Shown here in pieces: positions 8,989-18,171 of a stretch of DNA of 64,000 nt. Source of the DNA: Amycolatopsis dendrobii. Lineage in GTDB: Bacteria; Actinomycetota; Actinomycetes; Mycobacteriales; Pseudonocardiaceae. The DNA is taken from NCBI RefSeq assembly GCF_014145675.1, contig NZ_JACGZW010000002.1, positions 248,001-312,000 of the forward strand, given 5' to 3'. The number at the start of each line of letters is the position of its first letter. Position 1 is the stretch's first letter. Below the pieces are notes generated by a model. The model saw nothing but the letters and a program-made list of their open reading frames with translations. It did not search any database and was not told the origin of the DNA. Made by a program: the position numbers and the translations under genes.

Positions 8989-11900
8989 GTGAAACCTTTC
9001 CGCAGATCCTTGGCAGTGGCGGTCGCCGCGGCGACCGTGTTTTCCGGGCTTTCCGCGATACCCGCGGCAGCCGCCGATCCAGCGCCGCCGTCCGAGCGGA
9101 GCCAAGCCCTCGAACAGCTCAAAACCGGCGGGCCCGGCGTCAAAGCGGCCGCCGAACTGGCGCTCACCGGAACCGATGCCGACGTGCACGCGTTCCTGAC
9201 CTCCGGCCTCGGTACCGCAGCCGAACGGGACCTGCGAGTGCGGGTCACCCAGCTGATCGCGCATTCCGGTCCGGGCGTGCGCCGTGCCGCGCAGGCGGTG
9301 GTTGGCGGCACGGTCGCGGAAATGCAGGCATTCCTGGCCGACGGATGGGCGCAGCCTCGGCTCGACGACATCCGCGTCGAGGTCACGCAGGCGCTCGCGG
9401 CGGGCGGCCCCGGCGTCCAGCGCGCGGCTCGGGAAGCGCTCGCCGGGACCCCGGAGCAGCAGCAGGAATTCCTCAGCACCGGCCGGGCGAAGGCACAGGC
9501 CGGGGATGACCGGGTGCGGGTCACGCAATTGATGGCCGCCGGCGGTCCGCAGGTGAAGCGGGCCGCGCAGATCGCTCTCAACGGCACTGCCGACGACGTC
9601 GCGGAGTTTCTCACCACCGGCTACCAGGTCGCGGTCGCACAGGACCACGAGACGCTGACCGTCGCGCAACTGGCCGATCTCGCGGCAGACGCACAGACTC
9701 GTGCCGCCGCGCAGACCGAGACCGCGAAGGAAGCGTCGGCGCAGGCCGTACAGGCTGCGGAGCTCGCCCGGCAGGCCGCGCAGAAGGCCGCCGACGAAAC
9801 GCAAGCTGCGCATGACGATTCACAACTCGCCGCCGCTGCGGCCGGTCGCGCCGCAGATGCCGCGAGCCGAGCCGCCGACGCCGCGCGAACGGCGATTCAC
9901 GCGGCGTCGGCAGCGACTAACTCGGCCCGCGTCGCCGCGAATGCCGCGGCTCAGGCCGCGACCGCAGCGGTGCAGGCGGGCCAGGCCGCGACCAGGGCGC
10001 GGAGTGCTGCCTCGGCAGCGGCTACCGACGCCGGAAAGGCAGACCAGGCAAGGCAAGCGGCGGTGGACGCCCGAGGTGTCGCACTGAATGCCCGTCGAGC
10101 AGCCGAGGCTGCTCGTGGCGCGGTCACCGCGGCATTCGCTGCCGCTGGTGCCGCTACCGCGGCGGCATCGGCAGGCCAGAATGCGGCCCTCGCCAGCGAC
10201 GCGGCCGACGCTGCTGCCGGATACGCCGGTAACGCCAGCGAACAGGCGAAACGAGCGCGTCGCGCGGCTGCGGCAGCGAGGGCGCAAGCCGCGGAAGCGA
10301 GCCGGGCAGCGGCCGCCGCCCGATCACTGGCCAACGAAGCGGTCGCCGCGGCCGACCAGGCAGCCGCTGCGGCGGATTCGGCCGCAGCACACGCATCCGC
10401 TGCCGCCGACGCCGCCGATGAAGCTGCCGCGCACGCCGGGGAAGCCGAGCACGCGGCTGAGCGTGCCGAGGCTGCGGCCGCCGAAGCCGACAAGGCAGCG
10501 ACCGACGCGAAGACCGCGTCCGACACTGCCGCGTCCGTCGCCGCCACCGCTCGCAAGGCCGACGACGAGCGGCTCGTCCAGCAGGAAGCGGAGGACACCG
10601 CCGACGCCCAAGCCGCGAAGGACGCCGAAGCCGCGGCCAAAGCCGACGCGACCTGGACTGCCGGACAGGAAGCCAAGCAGGACGCGGAAATCCAGCGGCT
10701 GCTCACCGAAGCACGCACTCCGGGCGCCGACCCAGCGGTGGTCGTGCACGACGGCCGCCTGGCCGCCGCCGGTTTGTTCAAACTCGGTGGCCCGTTCACC
10801 CGCACCGCAGCCGAAGCCGCGCTGATCGGCGATGACGCCGACGTGCGCAGCTTCGTCTTCACCATCCAGCCCGGGGCGGTGCACCAGGACGACCGGGCGA
10901 GCGTCGCCGCGATCGCGGCCTCGACCGAGCACGCCGCCGAGGCTCAGACCGCGAAGACGGTGGTGACCGGCACCGACGCGGAGGTCCAGGACTTCCTGCA
11001 CAACCGGAAGTACCCCGGCCGCTCCGCCGACGACCGCGTGCTGGCCACGCAGATCATCGCCGCCGGCGGTCCTGGCGTGCAGGCAGCGGGCCGGAAAGCC
11101 GTCGCCGGAACGGATGACGACGTCCGCGAGTTCATCCGCACCGGCCAGTACACCGCCCGCGAAGCCGACGATCGCGTGCTGGCCACCCAGGCGGTCGCCA
11201 CAGGCGGCCCGGAGGTCAAGGCAGCAGGCCGAGCCGCATTGGCCGGCCCGCCGAGCTATGTCCGGACCTTCGTCGAGTCGGGTCTTTACCGGGCACAGCA
11301 GCGGGACGCCCTGACCGCGACGCACCGCGCTGAGGTCGCCGGTTACGTCTCTGATGCCGCTCAGTCCGCCGCTTTGGCGCGGCAGAACGCTTTCGACGCC
11401 GCTCGTGCTGCCGCCATCGCTCGCGGTGCGGCCGACGACGCTGCCAGGTACGCCTCAGAGGCAGAGAAGTCGGCTGCCGAAGCGCAGACGTACTCGAACC
11501 AGGCGTCTGCGTCAGCCGCGGAGGCGAAGAAGTCTGCCGAGGCCGCGGTCGCGTCGGCTAAGCAAGCGACGGACGCCGAAGCCAGGGCAGCACAGGCGGC
11601 CCGGTCGGCGCAGAAGTCGGCCAGCCAGGCACAGGCCTCGGCCTCGGACGCAGCCGGTTCGGCATCCAGCGCACGCTCGGCGGCCAACGACGCGGCGAAG
11701 TCGGCTCAGGACGCCGGACGCAGCCGGGACGAGGCTGTGCAGGCGGCCGCGGATGCTTGGAAGCGGGCGGGGGAGCTTTACTTCCGGGAGATGTTCGGGG
11801 GTCCGCCGGACTTGACCGACGAGGACGGACACCCGTATTCGGACGACGAGGCTGGCCACCCGGCGTTCCACGAGCCGGATGCCTGGGAACGGTTCGGGAT

Positions 11901-12474
11901 TCAAGACTTGATCAAGGCGCTCTCCGACGAGCAGGCCGCTGCTGCCTTGATCGCTTGCCACAACCGGCCTATTGCCTGCGAACTGTTCAATCACTGGGCC
12001 CAGAAGAGCGGGTCTGACTATGTCCTCAGCGACGGGCAGATGCGGGACCTGTTCAGCGACCCGCAATGGCAGGCTAAGCTGAACGACAGTCTGAGCATCT
12101 ACGCGGACCAGGCCGCGGCCAAGTGCACTGGTCCGGTTGGAACGACGTGCGCCCTGAACTTGAACACGAACTGGCTGGGCTTGACCTTCGAGCAGGTGCC
12201 GGATCACATCCTGGCTCTGCATGCGTTCGAGTATCGGGTCACGGGTGACTTGTCGGCACGGGTGACCGGCCCGGGGAAGGTGCAGTTGAGCGGTGACTAC
12301 CGAGTCGATTTGAGGAAGCAGTACAACTTCGACGCGGACAAGCCGCCGATCAAGGTGTGGGGAGTTCCGTACAACGTCAAGGACCTCTCGCGGATGCCCA
12401 CAGTCGGTCTGGCGCGGGACTACACCGTGGTAGGGAGTACGAACCAGCACCTCGACCTGCCTGGCGGCTCCTGA
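8989..12474 (+). CDS. Large secreted ALF-repeat/coiled-coil protein with unknown C-terminal domain
   Basis: This is a 1161-residue exported protein. The signal peptide ends near AIPAAAA (residue 28). About residues 40-220 hold four ALF-type repeats of about 45 residues (GGPGVKAAAELALTGTDADV, SGPGVRRAAQAVVGGT, GGPGVQRAAREALAGT, GGPQVKRAAQIALNGT). About 225-580 is an alanine-rich coiled coil, about 583-785 a second set of four ALF-like repeats, and about 785-925 a second alanine-rich coil. The last 235 residues are different: charged, globular, with two Cys pairs (ACHNRPIAC and CTGPVGTTC). Stalk-plus-variable-tip is the layout of actinobacterial polymorphic toxins and surface effectors; no catalytic motif is recognisable. 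GGGGAGGAACACT precedes the GTG start. Confidence 0.88.
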   Translation: MKPFRRSLAVAVAAATVFSGLSAIPAAAADPAPPSERSQALEQLKTGGPGVKAAAELALTGTDADVHAFLTSGLGTAAERDLRVRVTQLIAHSGPGVRRAAQAVVGGTVAEMQAFLADGWAQPRLDDIRVEVTQALAAGGPGVQRAAREALAGTPEQQQEFLSTGRAKAQAGDDRVRVTQLMAAGGPQVKRAAQIALNGTADDVAEFLTTGYQVAVAQDHETLTVAQLADLAADAQTRAAAQTETAKEASAQAVQAAELARQAAQKAADETQAAHDDSQLAAAAAGRAADAASRAADAARTAIHAASAATNSARVAANAAAQAATAAVQAGQAATRARSAASAAATDAGKADQARQAAVDARGVALNARRAAEAARGAVTAAFAAAGAATAAASAGQNAALASDAADAAAGYAGNASEQAKRARRAAAAARAQAAEASRAAAAARSLANEAVAAADQAAAAADSAAAHASAAADAADEAAAHAGEAEHAAERAEAAAAEADKAATDAKTASDTAASVAATARKADDERLVQQEAEDTADAQAAKDAEAAAKADATWTAGQEAKQDAEIQRLLTEARTPGADPAVVVHDGRLAAAGLFKLGGPFTRTAAEAALIGDDADVRSFVFTIQPGAVHQDDRASVAAIAASTEHAAEAQTAKTVVTGTDAEVQDFLHNRKYPGRSADDRVLATQIIAAGGPGVQAAGRKAVAGTDDDVREFIRTGQYTAREADDRVLATQAVATGGPEVKAAGRAALAGPPSYVRTFVESGLYRAQQRDALTATHRAEVAGYVSDAAQSAALARQNAFDAARAAAIARGAADDAARYASEAEKSAAEAQTYSNQASASAAEAKKSAEAAVASAKQATDAEARAAQAARSAQKSASQAQASASDAAGSASSARSAANDAAKSAQDAGRSRDEAVQAAADAWKRAGELYFREMFGGPPDLTDEDGHPYSDDEAGHPAFHEPDAWERFGIQDLIKALSDEQAAAALIACHNRPIACELFNHWAQKSGSDYVLSDGQMRDLFSDPQWQAKLNDSLSIYADQAAAKCTGPVGTTCALNLNTNWLGLTFEQVPDHILALHAFEYRVTGDLSARVTGPGKVQLSGDYRVDLRKQYNFDADKPPIKVWGVPYNVKDLSRMPTVGLARDYTVVGSTNQHLDLPGGS

Positions 12475-12489
12475 TCGGTCAGTGCTCGG

Positions 12490-12528
12490 CCCTTGCCGCA
12501 GCCGTCCTGGTGACGGCTGCGGCAAGGG
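12490..12528 (+). terminator. Terminator hairpin after the ALF-repeat gene
   Basis: CCCTTGCCGCAGCCGT and ACGGCTGCGGCAAGGG form a perfect 16-bp stem with a 7-nt loop. It separates the large secreted protein from the lipoprotein genes, so the latter may depend on read-through or their own promoter. Confidence 0.75.
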
Positions 12529-12549
12529 CGTCAACGGAAAGGGAAAGTC

Positions 12550-13038
12550 ATGGCGTCGCGGGCGACGGTGGCGGGCGCGGTGCTTGCCGCCGTAGTGGTG
12601 GCCGCGTGCAGTGGGCCGCCGGACCCGAGGGCATATCCCGGCAGCGAGGACGGGGTCAGTTGGGAGGAGGCTGCCGCGCGGTACGCGATCGCGTTGCCGT
12701 CGTGTCCGACCAAGGAGTTCCGATTCGACGTGCAGCCCCGGCTTCGGGACCATCTCGTGTTCACCTTCGTGGCCTCGAAGTCGTGTGTGGACGGCTTTTT
12801 GGCGCATTACGGTTCGGACCCCGCGCACCCGGCGCTGAAATGGCCTCGGGACGACAACCATCCGCCGTTCCGGGAGGACAAGTCGCAGCGATACGGCTGG
12901 ACCTATGACTTGACGGCGAAGTCCGCTCTGTACAACGGTTTTCGGACCCCGAACAAATCGACGTTCTGGTTGTACGTCAAATCGGGCGCCGAGGAGACGG
13001 TGTACGCCTGGAGTCTGACCACTGGTGCCCCGAATTAA
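12550..13038 (+). CDS. Lipoprotein of unknown function, first of a tandem pair
   Basis: This 162-residue lipoprotein has a signal sequence ending in the lipobox VVAAC (residue 20). The mature part starts GPPDPRAYPGSEDGVSWEEA and contains a conserved Cys pair (ALPSCPTKEFRFDVQPRL and ASKSCVDGFL). It is a paralogue of the next gene, aligning over its whole length. GGAAAGGGAAAG precedes the ATG. The placement directly after a secreted ALF-repeat protein makes an immunity or anchoring role possible, but no homologue of known function is recognised. Confidence 0.82.
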   Translation: MASRATVAGAVLAAVVVAACSGPPDPRAYPGSEDGVSWEEAAARYAIALPSCPTKEFRFDVQPRLRDHLVFTFVASKSCVDGFLAHYGSDPAHPALKWPRDDNHPPFREDKSQRYGWTYDLTAKSALYNGFRTPNKSTFWLYVKSGAEETVYAWSLTTGAPN

Positions 13039-13054
13039 CGGCTGCGTCAAAGGA

Positions 13055-13570
13055 ATGACGAAGAAAGCGGTCGCTGCCCTTCTCCTTTCTGTCGCGTTTT
13101 TGGCCGGCTGCGATGGCCAACCGGATCCGCGGGCGTATCCGGGCAGTGAGAGCGGCGTCAGCTGGGAAGCGGCCTCCGCCCGGTTCCAGATGACGCTGCC
13201 GCCCTGTCCGGTGAAGGAATTCCATTTCGACGTCCAGCCGCGACTCACCGAACGGCTCGCCTTCGCCTTCGTGGCACCGAAGTCCTGTGTGGACGAATTC
13301 CTGAAGCGCTACGGCGATGACCCGGCGAACCCGACCCGCACGTGGCCGATCGGCGACGCGCGGCCGCCGTATGACGAGGCGCGGCCTCCGTTCGACGCGG
13401 ACGAGATGCGGCAGTTCGGCTGGACCTACGATCCGAAGGCGAAGGCCAGTCTCTACACCCGCCTCGAGACGCCGTACCACGCGACCTTCTCGGCGTTCGT
13501 GAAATCCGGTCCGGAGGAGACGGTCTACGTGCGGAGCCGCACCTCTGGCTTCCCCGACCGGTCCAAGTAG
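13055..13570 (+). CDS. Lipoprotein of unknown function, second of a tandem pair
   Basis: This 171-residue lipoprotein has the lipobox LAGC (residue 19). Shared with the preceding paralogue are PDPRAYPGSE-GVSWE, LP-CP-KEF-FDVQPRL, the SCVD-FL motif, a GWTYD segment, the C-terminal EETVY motif, and both conserved cysteines. It carries an extra charged insert (DARPPYDEARPPFDADEMRQ) in the middle. The ATG at 13055 with AAAGGA 4 nt upstream is preferred to the earlier GTG at 13025, because it puts the signal peptide at the N terminus. The two genes are 16 bp apart and probably co-transcribed. Confidence 0.82.
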   Translation: MTKKAVAALLLSVAFLAGCDGQPDPRAYPGSESGVSWEAASARFQMTLPPCPVKEFHFDVQPRLTERLAFAFVAPKSCVDEFLKRYGDDPANPTRTWPIGDARPPYDEARPPFDADEMRQFGWTYDPKAKASLYTRLETPYHATFSAFVKSGPEETVYVRSRTSGFPDRSK

Positions 13571-13584
13571 CCGAGGAAACTTGC

Positions 13585-13590
13585 TAGGTT
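13585..13590 (+). promoter_or_regulatory. Leaderless-type -10 box of the MOSC gene
   Basis: TAGGTT lies 6 nt before ATG 13597 and no Shine-Dalgarno sequence is present. Confidence 0.45.
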
Positions 13591-13596
13591 CAGCTC

Positions 13597-14286
13597 ATGC
13601 TGTCGCTGAAAGACGTCTACGTGGGCGAGCCGACCGTTCTCGGCCACCAGCGGGACCAGCCTGTCCTGAGCGCCATCCGGAAAACCCGGGTCGACACCCC
13701 GGAGCTGGCACTGTCCGAGCTCAACCTGGACGGCGACCGCCAAGCCGACCTTTCGGTGCACGGCGGCCCGGACAAAGCCGTCTACGTCTATCCGGCCGAG
13801 CACTATCCGGTGTGGACCGCGGAGGGGTACTCCGTGGCGCACGGCGACTTCGGCGAGAACCTCTCCGTCGAAGGCATGCTCGAGAGCGACGCGCGGATCG
13901 GCGATGTTTGGGCTTGGGGCGACGCGCTCGTGCAGATCGCCCAGCCGCGGCATCCGTGCTTCAAGCTCGCGATGCGGACCGGGCGCAAGGACGTCGTTCC
14001 CGCGATGATCAGCACGAATCGCTGCGGCTGGTATCTGCGCGTGCTGCGTCCGGGCATGGTCCCGACGGCTGGCCCGCTCGACCTCGTGGAGCGGGCCGAG
14101 GGGCCGACCGTCGCGGAGACCTTTCTGGTCGCGTCGGCGAATTACGCGCAGCTGCCTGAACCGCGGCCGATGCTGGAGCTGGCCGAGCGCGTGCTGAAGT
14201 CGACCGTACTGCCCGGAAGCTATCGCAAAGGGATCAAGTCCAAAGTGGACCGGGCGAAGGGGTTACTTCCAGTCGACCTGCGGTGA
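13597..14286 (+). CDS. MOSC domain protein, YiiM-like
   Basis: This 229-residue protein has a MOSC domain (molybdenum cofactor sulfurase C-terminal type). The region DLSVHGGPDKAVYVYPAEHY is the usual N-terminal MOSC signature, FGENLSVEG follows, and the invariant cysteine is in QPRHPCFKL. The C-terminal 50 residues form the alpha-helical extension seen in E. coli YiiM, which takes part in molybdenum-dependent reduction of N-hydroxylated compounds. Its last 24 bp overlap the 3' end of the convergent hexosaminidase gene. Confidence 0.88.
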   Translation: MLSLKDVYVGEPTVLGHQRDQPVLSAIRKTRVDTPELALSELNLDGDRQADLSVHGGPDKAVYVYPAEHYPVWTAEGYSVAHGDFGENLSVEGMLESDARIGDVWAWGDALVQIAQPRHPCFKLAMRTGRKDVVPAMISTNRCGWYLRVLRPGMVPTAGPLDLVERAEGPTVAETFLVASANYAQLPEPRPMLELAERVLKSTVLPGSYRKGIKSKVDRAKGLLPVDLR

Positions 14287-15837
14287 GCGGTAGAAGTCGA
14301 TTCCCTGCGCTTCCCAGCGCGGCGCTTGCTTGGCGATTCGCTCCCGATATCCGTCCCAGGTTCGGGAAGCTCGCGGCGACCAGCCGATTTCCGCGACGCC
14401 GGGCAGGCGCGGGAACGCCATGTACTCGATGTCGTCGTTGGTCCGGATGGTTTCCGTCCACAGCGGAGCTTCGACACCGGCCACGGACTTCTCCTCGACA
14501 CCCGGGACGAGCGTCGCCGGGTCCCATTCGTAGGCGTCGCGGACTTCGACCAGACCGGCCCAATCCTGGCCCAGTTTTGTCGATTCGGTGTACTTCATGT
14601 CGAGATAAGCGTGGTTGGCGGGCGACATGATGAACTTGTTCCCACGCGCCGCGGCGGCGGCCATGTCCGCGTTCGGGCCGCCCTGGTCCCAGTATTGCGG
14701 CACGGCGGACGTCGGCAGCGGCGTCTTCACGATTTCGTGCCAGCCGGTGATCAGCTTGCCGTATTTGGCGACCATCGGGCTTACCTTCTCGTAGAAGGTT
14801 TTGTAGTCCGCCGCGGACGTCGAATGTGCTTCGTCGCCGCCGATCGCGATGTACTTGCCAGGCGTGATCGCGGCGAGTTCGCGGATCACGTCTTCGACGA
14901 ATCGGTATGTCGTAGGCGAATTGATGCACAGCGAGCTGTAACCGACCTCGATGTCGGTGCGCGGCGGGACCGCGACCCCGTCGCAGTTCAGTTCCGCGTA
15001 CACCGACTGGGCGGAGTTCGTGTGCCCGGGCATGTCGATCTCCGGCACGACCGTGATGTGTCGGCTCGCGGCGTAGGCGACGATGTCGCGGTACTGCTCC
15101 TGCGTGTAGTAGCCGCCCGGGTCGCCGTAGGCCGCGGTCTTGCCGCCCTCGGTCGCCAATCGCGGCCAGCTCTTGATTTCGATGCGCCAGCCCTGGTCGT
15201 CGCTGAGGTGCAGGTGCAGCGTGTTGATCTTGTATTGGACGATCTGGTCGATGTACTTCTTCACCTGCGCAGGAGTGAAGAAATGCCGCGCGACGTCGAG
15301 CATCGCGCCGCGGTGGGCGAAGCGCGGGTAGTCGAGGACGCTGCCGCCCGCGATCGTCCACGTGCGGTGCTGCACGCTCTTCGCCTCGATCGCCGACGGC
15401 AGCAGTTGCCGCAGCGACTGGACGCCCGTGAACAGCCCGGCGGAAGTGTTGGCGCGCAGCCGGACGCCGTTCTTCGTGACGTCGAGCTGGTATCCCTCGT
15501 CGCCGACGCGCGGGTCGGCGTGGCCGAGGTCGAGCGAGATCGCGGACAATCCCGGGCTCGCCGGGACGACCGGCAGCGGGAAGCCAGTCGCGGGGCGCAG
15601 CAGGCCGCGCAGGTACGCGGCGACGTCGCCGGTGCCGTGCCCGGCGCGGATGACGGTCAGCGGCGTGAGCCGGAAGGTGGCGTCCGCCTTCGCCACGGCA
15701 TGCACCGGCATCGGTACGAGGTCGGTGACCTGCCGTTCGCTGGGCGCGGGACTCGCCGCGGCCGGCCCGGGCACTCCCACCGCGGCGAGCCCGAGCACGG
15801 TCACCCCAAGCACGGCCCTGGACAGGGTCTTCCTCAC
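14263..15837 (-). CDS. Secreted beta-N-acetylhexosaminidase (GH20)
   Basis: This 524-residue exported glycosidase releases N-acetylglucosamine from chitin oligomers. The signal peptide (VRKTLSRAVLGVTVLGLAAV) ends near PAAA. A GH20b domain follows and then the catalytic barrel: FAHRGAMLDVARHFF, HLHLSDDQGWRIEIKSWP, and the catalytic Asp-Glu pair in IAIGGDEAHS. The sequence WWWTET-type end is replaced by PLWTETIRTND. GGAGG 8 nt before GTG 15837 fixes the start; in-frame upstream sequence is not signal-like. A DasR-like site 40 bp upstream suggests induction by N-acetylglucosamine, together with the LPMO gene. Confidence 0.93.
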   Translation of the reverse strand: MRKTLSRAVLGVTVLGLAAVGVPGPAAASPAPSERQVTDLVPMPVHAVAKADATFRLTPLTVIRAGHGTGDVAAYLRGLLRPATGFPLPVVPASPGLSAISLDLGHADPRVGDEGYQLDVTKNGVRLRANTSAGLFTGVQSLRQLLPSAIEAKSVQHRTWTIAGGSVLDYPRFAHRGAMLDVARHFFTPAQVKKYIDQIVQYKINTLHLHLSDDQGWRIEIKSWPRLATEGGKTAAYGDPGGYYTQEQYRDIVAYAASRHITVVPEIDMPGHTNSAQSVYAELNCDGVAVPPRTDIEVGYSSLCINSPTTYRFVEDVIRELAAITPGKYIAIGGDEAHSTSAADYKTFYEKVSPMVAKYGKLITGWHEIVKTPLPTSAVPQYWDQGGPNADMAAAAARGNKFIMSPANHAYLDMKYTESTKLGQDWAGLVEVRDAYEWDPATLVPGVEEKSVAGVEAPLWTETIRTNDDIEYMAFPRLPGVAEIGWSPRASRTWDGYRERIAKQAPRWEAQGIDFYRSPQVDWK

Positions 15838-15876
15838 GGCATACCTCCGGTCGCGTCGCGGAGAAGGCGGACTCCA

Positions 15877-15892
15877 AGAGGTATAGACCACT
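15877..15892. promoter_or_regulatory. DasR-type dre site upstream of the hexosaminidase gene
   Basis: AGAGGTATAGACCACT matches the consensus AGTGGTCTAGACCACT at 14 of 16 positions, about 40 bp before the hexosaminidase start. It is the second such site in the window. Confidence 0.6.
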
Positions 15893-16079
15893 TCGCACGC
15901 CGCTGACAACGTCCGAAAGGGTCGGCTGACACCTGATGTCCCGTTCGCCGGGATGCCCGCAGCGCTCCAATGCCACATTGCGGGTTTCTCGGTAGCGGTG
16001 GTGCGCATCCCTCGGCGAGCATCGCGAGAGGGATCCCGCCGCGCAGCACGCTGCTGAGAAAACCCCATGGGGACGATGC

Positions 16080-17954
16080 TCAGGGCCGCAGGATCGCCCG
16101 CAGCGCGTCCAACACCGACGGGTCCTCGATCGTCGACGGAACCGCCTCGTCGCGTCCGTCGGCGATTCCGCGCATCGTCTTGCGCAGGATCTTCCCCGAG
16201 CGCGTCTTCGGCAAAGCGCTGACCACCGAGACGTCCCGGAACGCCGCCACCGGCCCGATATCGCGGCGAACCAGCGCCACCAGCTCGTCCCGCAACTGCT
16301 CCTCAGGCACCTCCACGCCGGACTTCAGCACCACGAACCCGCGCGGCACCTGCCCCTTCAACTGGTCCGCGACCCCGATCACGGCACACTCCGCGACCGC
16401 CGGATGCGACGCCAGCACGGCTTCCATCGAACCGGTCGACAGCCGGTGCCCGGCCACGTTGATCACGTCGTCGGTGCGGCCCATGACGAACAGGTAGCCG
16501 TCCTCGTCGAGGTAACCCGAGTCACCGGTCAGGTAGTAGCCGGGGTAGCGCGACAGGTACGCCTCGCGGTAGCGCTCGTCGTCGCCCCACAGCGTCGGCA
16601 GCGAACCCGGCGGCAGCGGCAGTTTCAGCGTGATCGCGCCCTCTCGACCGGCTGGCAGCTCCTCGCCTGCTTGATCAAGAATGCGCACGTCCCAGCCGGG
16701 CACCGGTTTCGTCGCCGATCCGGGTTTGACCGGCATCGGTTCGAGACCGCGCGGGTTCGCCGCGATCGGCCAGCCGGTTTCGGTCTGCCACCAGTGGTCG
16801 ACGACCGGCGTGCCGAGGATGTCGTGCGCCCAGTGGTAGGTCTCCGGGTCGAGCCGCTCGCCCGCCATGAACAGGGTGCGGAACTGGGAAAGGTCGTACT
16901 TTTTGAGCTCGTCGGCGTCCGGGTCCACCTTCTTCACCGCGCGCAACGCCGTCGGCGCGGTGAACAGCGCTTGCACGCCGTGCTCGGAAATGACCCGCCA
17001 GAACGCGCCCGCATCCGGCGTTCCGACGGGTTTTCCTTCGTACAGCACGGTTGTCGCGCCGACCAGCAGCGGCGCGTAGACGATGTACGAATGCCCGACG
17101 ACCCAGCCGACGTCGGAAGCCGTCCACCACACGTCCCCGGCGTGGACGTCGTACAGCGCGCCCATCGACCACGCCAGCGCGACCGCGTGCCCGCCCGCGT
17201 CGCGGACCACGCCCTTCGGCCGCCCGGTGGTGCCGGACGTGTAGAGGATGTAGAGCGGATCGGTCGCCTTCACCGGGACCGGATCGACCGGGTCGGCGTC
17301 GGCGACCAGTTCGGTCCAGTCGAGGTCGGCGCCGGACAGTTCCGCGCGCGCCTGCTCGCGCTGGAACACCACGACATGGTCCGGCTGGTGCTCGGTGGTC
17401 TCGAGAGCGGCGTCGATGATCGGCTTGTACTCGACGACCCGCGTCGGCTCGATCCCGCACGACGCGGCGAGGATCAGCTTCGGCTTGGCGTCTTCGATCC
17501 GCGCCGCCAGTTCCTTCGGCGCGAACCCGCCGAACACCACGGAGTGCACCGCACCGATCCGCGCGCAGGCGAGCATCGCGATGACGGCCTGCGGGATCAT
17601 GGGCAGATAGAGGATCACGCGGTCGCCGCGGGTCACGCCGAGCGACGCGAGAGCGCCGGCGAAGGTCGCGACCTCGTCCCGCAGCTCCGCGTAGGTGTAG
17701 CGGCGTTTGCGGCCGGTGACCGGCGAATCCCAGATCAGCGCGTCCTGCGCGCCGCGGCCGCCGTCCGCGTGCCGGTCGAGCGCGTTGTAGGAGGTGTTCA
17801 GTTCGCCGTCGGGATACCAGCGGTAGAACGGCGCGGCGGACGAGTCGAGCGCGCGGGTGGGCCGCTGCGTCCAGTCGATCGCCCGGGCAGCCTCGAGCCA
17901 GAACCGCTCCGGGTCGTCCAGACTGCGCCGATACGTCTCGGTGTACGCGCCCAC
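16080..17954 (-). CDS. prpE: Propionyl-CoA synthetase, acetyl-CoA synthetase-like
   Basis: This 624-residue AMP-forming acyl-CoA synthetase activates propionate (or another short acid) to the CoA thioester. Motifs: YTSGTTGRPKGVVRDAGGHA (P-loop-like A3 motif), WWQTETGWPI (A5), YYLTGDSGYLDEDGY (A7), GRTDDVINVAGHRLSTGSME (A8) and LPKTRSGKILRKTM with the catalytic lysine. The N-terminal ACAS_N region YRRSLDDPERFWLEAA is complete. The PrpE rather than Acs assignment rests on overall pattern (VVFGGFAPKELAARI, MGALYDVHAGDVWW) and is probable, not proven. AAAGGAGACC precedes the GTG start. Confidence 0.88.
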   Translation of the reverse strand: MGAYTETYRRSLDDPERFWLEAARAIDWTQRPTRALDSSAAPFYRWYPDGELNTSYNALDRHADGGRGAQDALIWDSPVTGRKRRYTYAELRDEVATFAGALASLGVTRGDRVILYLPMIPQAVIAMLACARIGAVHSVVFGGFAPKELAARIEDAKPKLILAASCGIEPTRVVEYKPIIDAALETTEHQPDHVVVFQREQARAELSGADLDWTELVADADPVDPVPVKATDPLYILYTSGTTGRPKGVVRDAGGHAVALAWSMGALYDVHAGDVWWTASDVGWVVGHSYIVYAPLLVGATTVLYEGKPVGTPDAGAFWRVISEHGVQALFTAPTALRAVKKVDPDADELKKYDLSQFRTLFMAGERLDPETYHWAHDILGTPVVDHWWQTETGWPIAANPRGLEPMPVKPGSATKPVPGWDVRILDQAGEELPAGREGAITLKLPLPPGSLPTLWGDDERYREAYLSRYPGYYLTGDSGYLDEDGYLFVMGRTDDVINVAGHRLSTGSMEAVLASHPAVAECAVIGVADQLKGQVPRGFVVLKSGVEVPEEQLRDELVALVRRDIGPVAAFRDVSVVSALPKTRSGKILRKTMRGIADGRDEAVPSTIEDPSVLDALRAILRP

Positions 17955-18171
17955 GAGGTCTCCTTTGACTTCAGACGGCCGAATCTGCCCTCATGATGGC
18001 CTTTCCCGCGGCGGAACGCAGGTCAGCGAGGTCAGGCGAGATCGATGCGGTGGATCACGATCCCGGCGCGACCCGGCAACCCCGCGGCGGCTGTGTGCGT
18101 CCTAAGCTGGACCGTGGGGAACGGCCGCGCAGCGGCACGAGGACAACACTGACAGTGAGGGGAACCAGCCG

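Noticed and set aside
9700-11760. CRISPR-like periodic repeats in the alanine-rich part of the ALF gene
   Set aside because: Periodicity is that of GCN-rich codons of a coiled coil within one open frame; no constant repeat and spacer pattern.
14263-16068. A longer hexosaminidase starting at 16068
   Set aside because: The added 77 residues would precede a clear signal peptide; GGAGG before GTG 15837 marks the real start, and the dre site would be within the gene.
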